Below are positions 53,493-64,000 of a DNA stretch of 64,000 bases, one piece after another. Each line of letters opens with the position of its first letter. Positions within the stretch are counted from its first letter, which is position 1. Location of the stretch: the NCBI GenBank assembly GCA_001600615.1, contig BCKK01000003.1:508500-572499 (forward strand). The letters run 5' to 3'. This DNA comes from Dioszegia crocea. Its lineage: Eukaryota > Basidiomycota > Tremellomycetes > Tremellales > Bulleribasidiaceae. The notes beneath the pieces are model-generated. The model worked only from the letters and a program-made list of their open reading frames with translations. It did not search any database and was not told the origin of the DNA. A program made the position numbers and the translations under genes.

Positions 53493-55896
53493 ATGCAGTC
53501 AGAAGCAGTACGCCGCTTTGATGCAGACTTCAAATCCACACCAGGCATGCTCAGCATCACGGCGAGTCACATCGCTTGGAATCCCGCAACGGCGGGCGCT
53601 ATGGACAGGCAGCAACAGAGTATGAACCGAGTGATCAGTCAGTTTACCTTGCATATAGCTTACAGCCTTCACATGCTGATGGCGAAGATATGCTAGCGAG
53701 TAAAGCGGGCAAGCCGAAAGTCTCCCTCAAGCTCTTGTTCAAGGATGATGTTCCCGCCGGCGGATTATTGTTTACATTCACTGCGTCGACGAAGGAGGAC
53801 GATAGGAAGGCAGTACAGGATATACTCATACCCTTCGTCTCGACAAACAAGGGTGTCGGAGGCGGGGCGCACACACCTGCCGCTGCTGCTTCTGGCATAG
53901 CCACACCTGGAGCTAGCGGATCAACACCCGGCACGCCAGCTCTCAGCGCGGTGGCGAGAGGCAAGCGCAAAGCCGAGGATTCACCCATGACCCCTCAGCT
54001 CAGCGAGGCTGGCAAGGCGGCACTAAAGGCAGAGAACAGACTCAAGATGAAGGTTCTAAGTAAGAACCCGAACCTGAAGATGTTGCATAAGGAGCTGGTG
54101 ATGGCTGGGCAGATCAGCGAGAAGGAGTTTTGGGAGGGAAGAGAGGTGAGTTCGGCGAATGGTGGGGGCTGATGTTAGGCTATGATCCAAGCTGAGGGTC
54201 TTGCTCAATCGCTCAAACCTGGAAGACCATCAAGATTGCTTGATGATCGATTTGACCTGGATGCGTCAAAGGATAAATCGTCCGGGAGTGGGACGGGAGT
54301 AGGGGTGAAGAAGAAGGAGTCGGGACCGATGATTTTGAACATCACCAAGGATCTGACGAGGGAGATATTTGAGGAGTTTCCCGTGGTGCAGGATGCGTAT
54401 GCGAGATATGTCCCTGGGGTATGTTAGCTGTTTGGTCAATGCGTTCATGGCAATTAGCTGATGGTATAGATCAATGAAGCGGAGTTCTGGACCAGATATT
54501 TTACCTCGAGATTATGGGAACAACATCGCGCCAGTGTCAGGAAATCGACAAATGAGGAGGTGAATAAAAAGCAGGATGAGATTTTCGATCGATATCTCGA
54601 AGAACCAGATTGGAGTGAGTGCTTCCTCGCGCTTAGAAGTAATGTCGCTGATGATTTGTAGATCAAGCTCCGAGGCGTGATGCGGCTGCTCCTGTCGTCA
54701 GGTTCTTGGACCTCGCAGCGACAGAAGAAGATCATGGTGATGTGAGCATCTCTGTTTTCCGGGGAAGGCTTTGCGCTGAAATTAGCAGTCCGATACAGTC
54801 CGAGATCACACGATGCAGGCGGGTCGAGAGCGGAGTTCTTTACCACTCATAAGGCGATTCAACGAGCATTCAAATAAGCTGTTACGAAGGGGAACGTACG
54901 TTCAGGCTTCTTTCGTAGGAAACGATCTGAACGCTGACAATACAGGGAAGGCCGAGATCAGAATGGCGATGCCTCGGAAGTGAGCTGCGTTTTGTCCTGA
55001 CTCTGCGTTAGCGTAGGAAAGCTCACAATCCAGGACAGAGACATATACGACGAGATTGACCTCGAAGATCTTCACGGTCCTGCCGCTCCCCAAACGATCG
55101 CCCTAGACGTTTCAGAAGGCACAACAACGACTGAACGCCGAGAGGGAGCAGCGAGCAAGGGCATCATGCCTGGGAAATCCAAATGGGCAAGTTCTTATCC
55201 ATGGCCCGTTATTGCGCTGCTGACAAAGTAGGAATTGCTCGAGTTCGCAAGTCAGCAATCGGGCCTGATGAGGGAGTGGACAATGGACTTTTCCGCCATT
55301 TCGTTGCCTAACCCCGTTACGCCCGCTGAGCGCGAGGCGGGTCTGTCAGCTGAGCAAGAAGCAATGGCAGCAAGGTTTGCGAATCAGCGGGATGGGGTGA
55401 TTGCCTCGTTGATTGTGGTGAAGGATCTACATGTGGCTAGTAACGCCGAGACTGCCATAAATAGTATATTAATCTTCTACCCAAAGGTCCCGAATCCACA
55501 AGTTACATGCTGACACTATAGCCCCATTCCCCCAGGACGTTCTAGACCAAATGCGATCTTGCCACAATGCCGCCACTGAATTCTTGCGTCAATACTGGTC
55601 TGCAATATTACCAACGCCCGCTGCGGCCCTGGGCGCGGGTACAGCGGTGGCGAGCGCGGAGAATAAAGGGGCGAAAGCGGAGAAGATGGCGGGTTATCTA
55701 AGGTTGACGGAGGGGAAAGTGGAAGGTGTTGTGAAGACTGCGGGGTATGCGGGCATTGATGCGGGTCGGGTTAGAGCTGTAAGTTCTGTCTCCGCTGTTT
55801 GGATCAGAGGAAGCTCATGCCTTAGGCTCTGGCGCCGACGATGGGGGCTGTGAATGTTGCGCTGGAGAGGGAAAGACGGCGGACAGCTGCGCCATA
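53493..55896 (+). CDS. TFB1: TFIIH core subunit Tfb1 (p62)
   Basis: Tfb1 anchors core TFIIH, binding TFIIE, Rad4/XPC and activators through its PH domain. The start at 53493 gives MQSEAVRRFDADFKSTPGML, a PH-like N-terminus continuing through KPKVSLKLLFKDDVPAGG and LLFTFTASTKEDDRKAVQDI. A BSD domain follows (NPNLKMLHKELVMAGQISEK with EFWEGRE). A second BSD region reads TREIFEEFPVVQDAYARYVP spliced to INEAEFWTRYFTSRLWEQ. About seven short introns follow, and the C-terminal exons are helical (LTEGKVEGVVKTAGYAGIDA, then ALAPTMGAVNVALERE). The stop at 55896 follows RTAAP. Splices were followed for most of the gene, and the final length (about 670 residues) suits the family. Confidence 0.9.
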
Positions 55897-56244
55897 GTCT
55901 AGATGGACGGACTTGCTAGTCCGGTTGTATGGATATCGTCAAGCGACTCATGCTGCACGTTTTCGGCCAGAATGGTGTGGATCTTTAGTTGTTCTTGCTG
56001 GCGCGAGCCTATCGTTGCCGCAGCCAAACTGCAGGGTATGGGTACAACATAATCTGTCTCTATTCATCTTTGTAATCCCTCGCTCGCTTGTCTACCCCCA
56101 ACACCCTGAGCTGATGTCGAGTACGACCATATACTATATCCCCTGTGATTCGACTCCAATAAAATAATATACAGATTACCATTATACTCTATCCCTACTC
56201 GACCATCCCGATCATTGACCCCCCCACACCGATAACTGAACACC
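55897..56244. other. Convergent intergenic region
   Basis: About 350 bp between the 3' ends of TFB1 and the LAMTOR1/Ego1-like gene. I see nothing more than AT-rich 3' untranslated sequence around 56130-56190. Confidence 0.5.
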
Positions 56245-56871
56245 TCACTTCCCCCTTCCCCTACCCCTCCCTCGTCCCCTTCCGCGTCCCCTAGTCCCGC
56301 CTCCTCCCATCCCCAGAAACACCTGTTTCGTAACCACCTCTTCCGCCTCCCCTTCTTCTCCTTGAGCCGTAGGCGCAACCGACGTTTCCCCCTCTTCCGC
56401 TCCCTCCCCACCGCTCATCCCTCTCCGGCCACCATGTCGCATAGGGCTCGGACTACTCGCACGGCTACTCCCAACTGACGATCCACCCACCGACGCCTCA
56501 ATGGTAGACGTCGTAGACTGTATAGTATCCGTCTTGGGCATTCCTGGGCCGTTACCCGATGGTCCCCGCTGTCCCGGATAACGCCCAGAAGGGTTCCTTG
56601 ACCCTGACGCCGATGCTGATCCGCCTGCCGAACGATGGATGCTCAGCATTTGTGATCCAGCTTCACGGCCGATCGTGTCGATCCGCTCTCGCTGCTCTTT
56701 ACTGAGTGTGTCGAGAGAGGGGAGAGGGTCGGCCGCGCCGTAGCTGTATCCTTCGGAAAGGATTGAGGGGTCTCGGGGTGGGGCTAGAAGAGGGGCATTT
56801 TCGGCGGATGGGGAGTTGGATGGAGAGGAGGGACGAGGACCGCAGCATGGTAGCCAGTCAAAAAGGCCCAT
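56245..56871 (-). CDS. LAMTOR1/Ego1-like lipid-anchored protein with RG tail
   Basis: I place the start at 56871, giving MGLFDWLPCCGPRP: Gly2 for N-myristoylation and two Cys for palmitoylation. Acidic-dileucine-like NAPLLAPPRDPSILSEGYS follows, then SKEQRERIDTIGREAGSQML. This order (lipidated N-terminus, LL motif, short helices) is that of LAMTOR1/p18 and yeast Ego1/Meh1, which hold the Ragulator/EGO complex on the vacuole for TORC1 signalling. The similarity is short, so this is tentative. The middle is Ser/Gly/Pro-rich, and the C-terminus is (RG)7 preceded by GMGGGGTRG, unusual for this family. The frame is open up to 57198, but the longer version would bury the lipidation motif. Confidence 0.5.
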   Translation of the reverse strand: MGLFDWLPCCGPRPSSPSNSPSAENAPLLAPPRDPSILSEGYSYGAADPLPSLDTLSKEQRERIDTIGREAGSQMLSIHRSAGGSASASGSRNPSGRYPGQRGPSGNGPGMPKTDTIQSTTSTIEASVGGSSVGSSRASSPSPMRHGGRRGMSGGEGAEEGETSVAPTAQGEEGEAEEVVTKQVFLGMGGGGTRGRGRGRGRGRGRGK

Positions 56872-57324
56872 GATGTTGGATAGTGGGATGGAGGAATGCG
56901 GTGCAATGGGAGGATTAAGGAATTCGCGGCTTGGCACCGACCCCCTTGGGGATTTGAATTTGAATGTGGAACGAGGGCTATCGGGCAGAAATTTTCGCTT
57001 CGATGTTGACGATTCGGGTGAGTCGTTCAGACTGGATGTGACTGGGTGGGATTGGGGGTATCCTTCGTTGGCGTAGAGAGGTTGTGAAGGGATGGCTGAA
57101 TGAGAAAAATTGAGTGCCGAGCGATTTTGAGTCAACACCCTTGATCCCACGTGACCGCCTAGGCACTGGGGTATATAATATACCTCTGTCCGCATCATCT
57201 GTTCTCGACTTACTCTACATATACAACTCGATAGGACCTATCAGGGACCACGACATACTTATCAAGGCGCTCGCTCTGCGACGAGGCCGAAAACGAGTCG
57301 AGATAAGAAGACACACCACCCAGG
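56872..57324. other. Divergent promoter region with open upstream frame
   Basis: 453 bp upstream of both the LAMTOR1-like gene and F-box-like gene 1. The minus frame remains open upstream of 56871 with no conserved character. A CACGTGA lies near 57148. A TATATAATATAC element sits at about 57172-57183. Confidence 0.45.
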
Positions 57325-58823
57325 ATGACCCGCACTCTTATCCTCCCAGAGAATGTCATCCACGAAATTGCATTTCTCTCGGACGAGCTTACGGTCTGGC
57401 GGTTGATGGGGACATCGCGTGCGGCTAGAAATGCTGCAGAGCCTGCTTTGAGACGGTTTCTGGGCGAGAGAAGGGTAGTCCTCAAACCCCCAATAGTTGA
57501 ATACAGTGAGTCTGACCAAGAGACTATTTATTTCAACAGCTAATCCTTCTCCCAGCGTTTTCTTCCCCTATCATCCCCTCTGACAACCGCTCGACTAAAC
57601 TCCCGCTCAACGAGCTCACCCACCGCTTCGAATCCCATCTTGACGCCTATCTCCCATCAGCAACCCACATCCGCAATCTCATCGTAGAAGCCAGAGACGA
57701 CAGTCTGGCTGGCTGGAACCTCATCGAGCGATTCAGTACCCAGCTAGAGCGCCTAGAGCTTCATTTCGTTGATGGGCGGTGGCTGAAGCAGGGCCAACGG
57801 TCGACAAAGAGGTTGTATCACGTTTGGGTCCCACACACACACTACGGATACAACAACTGGTATGGAGAGCCGGATACAGCGAGCTATTGGGATCCTCCTC
57901 TGAAGTACCTCCGAATCACCTTCCCCAACCTCACCGAACTCATCCTGGTCGCGACCGCACGGATATTCCCCCTGCTCGAGTACTTCATAGACCTCGCGCC
58001 GAACTTGCGAGCTCTTACACTCAATTGTTTCTGCGGAGACGCGGGAATCATCGACGACGACGACAAGGAGTGGAGTTTCTGGGGCCTTGACAGGCTAACC
58101 TGCTCTGGCTACCATCTCATGATGTTGAGTATGGGGAAAATCTTTGGGGGGAACACACCAGATCTGCGCCATCTAATCCTGAACGTGGACAACTCGAAAT
58201 TCACGAAAGATGATGGGGATGATCCGGATCCGGACTGGATCGCAGAGTTTACTACAGTCTGCCATCAACTGGAGGGGATAGCGATGTACGGGGAGGCGTC
58301 TTATTTCTTCGACATAGTGCAGGAGGGTAATCAAACAGCGGGAGACGGCGGCGCGGACTTTACAAGCCTCACCACGCTCGTGCTCGAGGAGCAAACGAAG
58401 CTGGGGGGAGGTCAAGAGAATGCGTATGCGATGCTCGCCGAGGTAAGTTGTTAGATCCTCTCAACTTTTGCGGTGCTAATAGACTTGCAGCTGGAGCACC
58501 GGCCAGAACTCCCGGCATTAACGAAGATTGTGTGGGTCGACCGCCGTCTTGACGCGCGCGGTCACCTGCGGTCAGCGAAGAGCTCGGCTCCTCTAGAGCT
58601 GTTTGATGAACACGCCTTACGCCTCCTCTTCGAGAGATACCCCACCTTACATGAAGCGCTATGGGTGAACGACTACCCTCCCGACCCTTTTGCGGATGAC
58701 TTCGGGTCGGCGTCATTCGAACGTCATGTCATCTGTCGTGAGACTCGGGCGAAGTGGATTGATGAGTCGGGCGATCCTGCAGGCGGTGAGAACCCCGAAG
58801 TAAGACTAGGGTTAGACGATTGA
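57325..58823 (+). CDS. F-box-like/leucine-rich protein, tandem paralogue 1
   Basis: Three exons. Exon 1 (57325 to about 57507) encodes LILPENVIHEIAFLSDELTV and WRLMGTSRAARNAAEPALRR, an F-box-like helical motif. A 3' acceptor near 57556 joins it to exon 2, which continues to about 58442 with leucine-rich segments (LERLELHFVDGRW, LTELILVATARIFPLLEYF, LRALTLNCFCGD, LRHLILNVDNSK). The last exon starts at about 58491 with LEHRPELPALTKIVWVDRRL and ends in GLDD at 58823. The paralogue at 59-60.9 kb has the same exon order. F-box proteins recruit substrates to SCF ubiquitin ligases; here that is inferred from one short motif. Confidence 0.65.
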
Positions 58824-59104
58824 AGAGGGGGCAGAGTGGGGAAATCCAGGCCATGGTGTCGCGAAATTTAGGGCGATTTTGCGTCAAGTGGACATTTGGC
58901 AGCGACATCAGACTCGAAACATAGATGTCGATATAGCTCTACTGGATCAAGACATGACTTGAGCATCAGGCCAGAGCGCAGAGTAATAACGAGCTAGCCG
59001 CAGTCATAGCGGAACAGTTAGTCAACCAGCAAAGCGGGAAAGCTTGAAGCTTTCACGCTCGTCCAGCTTTTCACTTCGCTACATCACTCCCATTGATCAT
59101 CTTC

Positions 59105-60865
59105 ATGCGACCTTCAACCGCGTGATCTCTCCCTCCAGCACAGCTCGTAAGAGCTTCAGCGCAGCCACTTCTGCCGCCAAATTTGTCCTCACCCATCGCT
59201 CAGATACAAACGTCAGGATACGTTCACAAAATCTGGACACTTCCACAACTATCGCCCGCCCCTTCAACGTTCAATCACTTGCAATCCTCCCCGAGGCCGT
59301 CCTCTCCAATATCGCTTCGCACTCAGATGAACTAGCGATATGGCGAATGATGGCTACTTCCAGGGCCTTTCGTCATGCAGCCGAACCAGCTCTGAAGCCT
59401 TATCTAAGGAAACGGGTCATAGCGCCCGTCCCAATTATATTCGAAGATATCGACGGTAAGTCCCAGACCTAGACCCGCCGCGATATATACGCTACCGCTG
59501 TGAGATTTGTGACTGACTTCATTAGGTACTTCTTGTCTCGCTCTGTCCAGCCGAGCTGTCCTGCGCAAGACAGCTGTCAAGTTCGGGAATCACCTGGCTG
59601 CCTGTCCCCTTTCGCGCAGTCTTGTACGAGACCTCACTATCGAGGTCCGAGAGGACGATGCTAAAAGTGGTTGGGCTCTGCTTGCGGGGCTCGCCAATCA
59701 GCTCGAATCGCTCGACATTCATATCTGTCACGGGTTTGGTACCTACGAAAGCGACGATGGTAGCATCGATATGGACGAGGGAGAGGGCGAAGACGAGAGC
59801 GAAGATGGAGAGAGCGACGTTGGCTCCAAGAAGGGGGTTCGGCACATCCACGACATGGATGCAGATGAGGACGAAGACGACGTCAGTCAGGACTACTTTC
59901 TACATGGTGAGGAAGACAATTACCGCTGGCGGTTGTGCTGGCCGGCCAAAATCACCGACACCTCCATCCTCTTCGCAAATCTTACCACATTGCGACTCGA
60001 GTCAACTACACACAGCATCGAGTTCCTGCCCCTCCTGCTCGCCAGTCCACTACTACGTGATGTAAAATTGATCTCTCATTGCCAAGACCCGATTTTTCAC
60101 CAATTCCCAGACTACGACGATGATCTCGAGCACTTTGCCAAGCTCGAACGGCTGTCCGTGATTGGTCTCGAGTTCATCACAGGCGAGCTGGCGGATGTCT
60201 TTTTGTCTAACGCGCGCAATATCCGCTTCTTGACCTTCGATATTCCAGATCCCAATTCGGAGCTGGGCGAGAGAGAGGAGTGGGGCAGCAGGTGTGAAGA
60301 TGAAATGGTGTCTGTACATGAGTATAGAGGGAAGCTGGAGGGACTGGCGTTGTACGGTTCGAGCTCGTATGGATACTTGCGGTCATTGAAGTCGTTCCAG
60401 GGGGTCGAGCAAAAAGATGGCGGACATAACAGCGTCAAGCTGCTGGTCACGGAGCAAGATGGTTGGGAAGAGAAAGCTCCGGGCTTGTATTCTTTCTTGA
60501 TTGACGTGAGTTCCGCCCCACCAGTATTCGACATGGCTGATACTCGGCAGAATCCTGAATATCGTCCTTTCCTCCCTTCCCTGTCTCACCTGACCTTCGT
60601 CGACAAACGGCTAGATACCCAAGGTCATTTCATGCTTGATGACTCCCTCCTCTTCATACCCGCCTACGACACCAGAATCCAGTCTCTCTTCGACTACTAC
60701 CCCACTCTCCAGCAGATCTCTTGGTTCAACGATCACCCCATTGATCCTTTCGCCTTTGAAGTGCCAGCAGGAGAAGATCCGCATTTCGTCTGCTCTTACA
60801 TTCGCCCGGAGGAGGAAGGTGCTGTTATGGAGTGGCGGGGTCTGGGGCCAGAAGGAGGGGCGTGA
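59105..60865 (+). CDS. F-box-like/leucine-rich protein, tandem paralogue 2
   Basis: Parallel to the gene just upstream: LAILPEAVLSNIASHSDELA, WRMMATSRAFRHAAEPALK, then leucine-rich segments with SGWALLAGLANQLESLDIHI, and a C-terminal LSHLTFVDKRLDTQGHF to PEEEGAVMEWRGLG. An intron at 59457-59525 is supported (GTAAGT, CTGAC, TTAG). The 5' end is odd: the open frame reaches about 59044 but holds no ATG ahead of the F-box-like motif, which would be cut if translation began at MMATSRAF. A start at 59105 works only with a weak 38-nt intron (59122-59159). An acidic stretch (about 59771-59890) is unique to this copy. A 45-nt intron-like interval near 60508-60552 has no stop in frame. Confidence 0.6.
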
Positions 60866-61836
60866 TACCGTGCGAATGGGACGGATGAAGTGGTCGAGGG
60901 GGAGAGAGCAGGGAAAGCAGGGTCGACCGACTCAATCAACAAATCGGCGAGAAGACATGGCGGTTGGGACTACAGCAATTGAGTAGAAGATGCGATCTGG
61001 ACAAGTTGGACGCCTTCAGCTTCGACATAGCAAGCTTCAGTTGGATACATGTTATAAAAAGACAGCTACCGTCGAGGAAGCTTCTCCATTCATGATTCAA
61101 TACTCATTACCCTCCGTATGATACAACTGCGCTCCTGACCAGGCTGACATGCTCGGTCCGATCCCGCCATCCTTGCTCCCAGGTCGATTTGCGGCCAATA
61201 ACGCCCAGCAGAGCGGAAATCGAACTCGAACTCGCAGATCGCGTGTACCAAGATCCAAGCTTGTCTAAGCATGACATGATGCGCCATGGCCAGACCACCT
61301 CCACCGACGCGCAGCAACGCCCCCGTCGCGTCTCTTTGTGTTCTCTTCGCTTGCGACAAGGGACCGGCTAAGACGAGTACCGGAGTGCCGTGATGTTCAG
61401 GGTCGTACCTGAACGCCATGCGGGGCACATAGGGTGAGTTCGCCGGGCCCCGCGATTCCCCGCCTTGTGAGACCTTGGGGGGATCTCGATCGGCCAACGC
61501 CAAGCCGGCACAGTGACGTTATGTCTAACCCCAAAATTCTATTCCCGCTTTCCTGGGCTTCCGGGATCCCATCTTTCCGCTGGAAAGCACTGAGCCCAGG
61601 CCGTGAAGGTGATTCAAACGGGACGGCAGGATTGGCTCATTTCTGTCTCTGTCCCAGTCCCCGACTGCCTGTTGGACAGGGCATCATGTGATTTGGAAGA
61701 GGGAGAGATGTCCAAAAGTGGAGGTTATCGGCCCAGGTGTTGTTTCAGTAACCGGCTCAGTCCACTTCTGTCCAACTCATAAACACTGGACTTTGCATGT
61801 CAGCCTTGTCCCATCCACACTTTCCCTCCCTATACG
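60866..61836. other. Intergenic region, about 970 bp
   Basis: There is no convincing gene. A minus-strand frame at about 61090-61503 has no domain character or splice support. The final 130 bp is the leader of the transporter, with a TTATC (GATA-type) element near 61724. Confidence 0.5.
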
Positions 61837-63663
61837 ATGAACAACCTATCACACGTCGAGACCAACATCGAGAAGTCGGAGCAGGCTCACTATGAGCACG
61901 TCGACCACGAACGCACAGGCGAGAAACTCGACCCTAATGCGGTCGAAGCTGCTATTAGCGGTCACGACAAGAAGTGGGAACGCCGTACTATCCGCAAGAT
62001 TGATATTAGGCTGTTGATCATTCGTACGTTTCTCTACTGTTGCTTTTGAGTGATGCTGACTTTTCAGTCGGTCTTTGCTATGCTGTCTCTTTGATGTGCG
62101 TACTGTGCCCGACTGTACAGAGGCCAAACTGATCAATCCAGCGACCGAACCAACATCTCTTCAGCACGAGGTGAGTTGTCTATTCCGGGTCCGTAAGAAC
62201 TATCGCTAACAGTACAGTGGCTGGTATGCAGGTCTCCCTCCAACTGCAAATCGGAGACCGATACTCCATCATCTCCCTCCTCTTCTTTGTTCCTTACATC
62301 ATCTTCGTGAGTACCTACTTTATTCCCTTTGAGGCCTGAGCTGACCCACAGGAACTCCCCTCCAACATCATTCTCCGTAAAGTCGGAGCCCGTCTATGGC
62401 TCAGTTCCATCGTTCTCGGTTTCGGTGCCATCATGACCGGTATGGCCTTCGTCAAGGAGTGGTGGCAGTTGGCTATCTGCCGAACTCTTCTCGGTTTGCT
62501 AGAGAGTGAGTCTGATCTCAAGCTGAAATAAGCTAACATCCAGGTGGTTTCTTCCCAGGCTGTGTCTACCTCGTTTCCTCATGGTACACGCGATACGAGA
62601 CCAACTCCCGTCTTGCCGTCTTCTACCTCACTTCAATGGTCATCTCTGGCTTCTCCAACATCTTCGGTTTCGCGATCACCAAGCTGAACGGCCGATCGGG
62701 TCTCATCGCCTGGCAGTGGAGTGAGTCTGGAGCTTCAACCTAACGAGCCAGAGCTAATCCCCAGTCTTCCTCATCTTCGGCATCATCACCCTTGGCCTCG
62801 GCTTGCTCGGCTACCTCCTCATTGTTGACTTCCCCGAAAACTCCAACTTCCTCACACCTGAGCAGAAGGAGTGGGCTATTGCCAGGATCGAGCGTGATCG
62901 TGGAGATGCCGTCCCCGACAAGCTTACCGCCGGTGCCATCGGCCGTGCCCTCCTTGACGCCAAACTTTGGGGCTTCGCATACTGCTTCATGACCGCCACT
63001 ACTGGTTCTTATGCCTGTAAGTCGATCTTTACTTTGCCTCAGGCTTTACTGACATCACAGTCGCCTTCTTCCTTCCCGTCATTCTTGAGGGTCAGGGATA
63101 CAGCCAGGAACTATCCCTCATCCTCTCTGCTCCCCCATACGTCTTTGCCGCCTTCTACACCTTTGGTCTTGCCGTACTCTCCGACAAACTCCGTATGCGA
63201 GCACCCTTCATTGCGACTTCCAACATTGTCTGTGTCGTCGGTCTCGCCATCACTGCCTACGCTGGAACCATCGGTGTCCGATACTTTGGATGCTTCCTCA
63301 CCATCGCCGGTGCCCAAAGTAACGTCCCTGCCGTTCTTGCCTACTCTCAGAACAACATTCGAATGAGTTCCAAGCGAAGCGTCACTAGTGCCCTCGTCAT
63401 TGGCTTCGGTGGTATCGGCGGTATCATTGCTAGCAGTAAGTTGGATCATCACTCGGTTGAAGACTCAAGCTCATTTATCAGCTGTCTACCGTCAGGTCGA
63501 CTACCCCATGTACATTCCCGGTCTATGGACCACCATGGGTCTTAACCTCGGCTCCCTCGTCGTCCTCACCACTCTCTCCTTCTACTTCAAGAAGCAGAAC
63601 CGAAAGGCTGAGGCGGGCGAGACGGTAATTGAGGGTCAGGAGGGATTCTTGTACACTCTTTAG
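61837..63663 (+). CDS. MFS anion:cation symporter (Dal5/TNA1 allantoate-nicotinate family)
   Basis: About nine exons encode roughly 490 residues. A hydrophilic N-terminus (MNNLSHVETNIEKSEQAHYE) leads to KWERRTIRKIDIRLLII and the family motif SLMDRTNISSARVAGM after helix 1. Further landmarks are FFVPYIIFELPSNIILRKVG, WWQLAICRTLLGLLESGFFP, LVSSWYTRYE, the central LTPEQKEWAIARIERDRGDA loop, and GFGGIGGIIAS. C-terminal helices end in FYFKKQNRKAEAGE before the stop at 63663. The FELPSN and CR.LLG.FE.G.FPG patterns identify the anion:cation symporter branch. Substrates in this family include allantoate, nicotinate, biotin and pantothenate, so the exact solute cannot be given. Confidence 0.88.
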
Positions 63664-64000
63664 GGTTATCAGGGCGTAAGGTATAGGTTGTTCATTAGGA
63701 GAAGTTGTGATCAGGGTATCAAGTGTAATCAGGGTATATGAGTAGTCCAAGCTTAGGTAGTTGAACATTGTCATGAATTGACTAGCATTATGTGAAGCAT
63801 ATGAGTCAAGAGTTCAGTTGAACCATGTCCAACCAAGGGCACAATGGTGAAACAGAGTTCGGTTCGAAGGTACCAAATCCGGTACTGGCTCCGGCCGGAA
63901 TGAGGAGAATGGTCGCGTGGCACGTCGCGTGAGATCTTTACATAGAAGCAGCCGCAACGAGGAAAGGACAGATGTGTAGATGCAAGATCTTGGCGCCGAA
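63664..64000. other. 3' flank of the transporter
   Basis: About 340 bp at the end of the window. No gene is seen. Several CCGG/CGGAA elements occur near 63880-63900, but no gene is visible downstream. Confidence 0.45.

Noticed and set aside
61090..61503. 137-residue minus-strand open frame upstream of the symporter
   Set aside because: No recognisable features and no splice or promoter support; a GC-rich chance frame is more likely.
63855..63885. GGTTCGAA resembling a tRNA B box
   Set aside because: No matching A box or foldable cloverleaf arms at the right spacing.

Overview
The window is nuclear DNA of a basidiomycete yeast or filamentous fungus, most likely a Tremellomycete. I infer this from the gene content, the compact layout, many 35-60 nt introns per gene, GT(A/G)NGT donors and a nearly constant RCTGAY branch motif only about 7-12 nt from the acceptor. 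There is no bacterial operon structure, CRISPR array or intact autonomous transposon, and I recognised no tRNA or rRNA gene. Gene boundaries come from reading frames joined at plausible introns. Exon coordinates are given where I worked them out and are approximate elsewhere.

Layout. 208-822: small unknown gene. 1574-2285: secreted single-domain beta-trefoil (ricin-B-type) lectin-like protein. 2611-6387(-): USO1/p115 Golgi tether. 6867-10122: large cysteine-rich type I membrane protein. 10241-11454(-) and 15379-16600(-): two double-domain relatives of the lectin-like protein, flanking an alpha-glucoside-type sugar permease at 12501-14555(-). 17938-19260: PIF/Harbinger transposase-derived gene with degraded catalytic residues. 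19730-23615: three tandem intronless MYND-finger genes. 23865-25394(-): NNF1-like kinetochore subunit. 25759-29025: very long disordered protein whose start codon may be created by splicing. 29492-31272(-): KAR4/METTL14. 31518-33279: two small GPI-anchor-type cysteine-rich proteins. 33576-39700(-): SWR1. 40008-41407: USE1 SNARE. 41680-42100(-): four-exon VMA9, too fragmented to appear as an open frame. 42320-45350: DSS1-type mitochondrial 3'-5' exoribonuclease. 45587-47176(-): HSH49/SF3B4. 47352-48378: HNH-domain protein. 48713-52912(-): rhodanese plus tyrosine phosphatase of the Pyp1/Ptp3 type. 53493-55896: TFB1 (TFIIH p62). 56245-56871(-): small LAMTOR1/Ego1-like lipid-anchored protein. 57325-58823 and about 59105-60865: two tandem F-box-like paralogues. 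61837-63663: Dal5/TNA1-type anion:cation symporter.

Conserved housekeeping genes fill 23.8-31 kb and 33.6-57 kb, mostly as divergent or convergent pairs with 120-600 bp between them. Between 1.5 and 24 kb, and again at 31.5-33.3 kb, 47-48 kb and 57-61 kb, the content is accessory: secreted carbohydrate-binding proteins, a receptor-like protein, tandem paralogues and a domesticated transposase. The 1.5-16.6 kb stretch is the most notable. Three lectin-like genes with TATA boxes share it with a cysteine-rich membrane protein and a sugar permease, which suggests (as inference only) a local set of cell-surface and carbohydrate-response functions.
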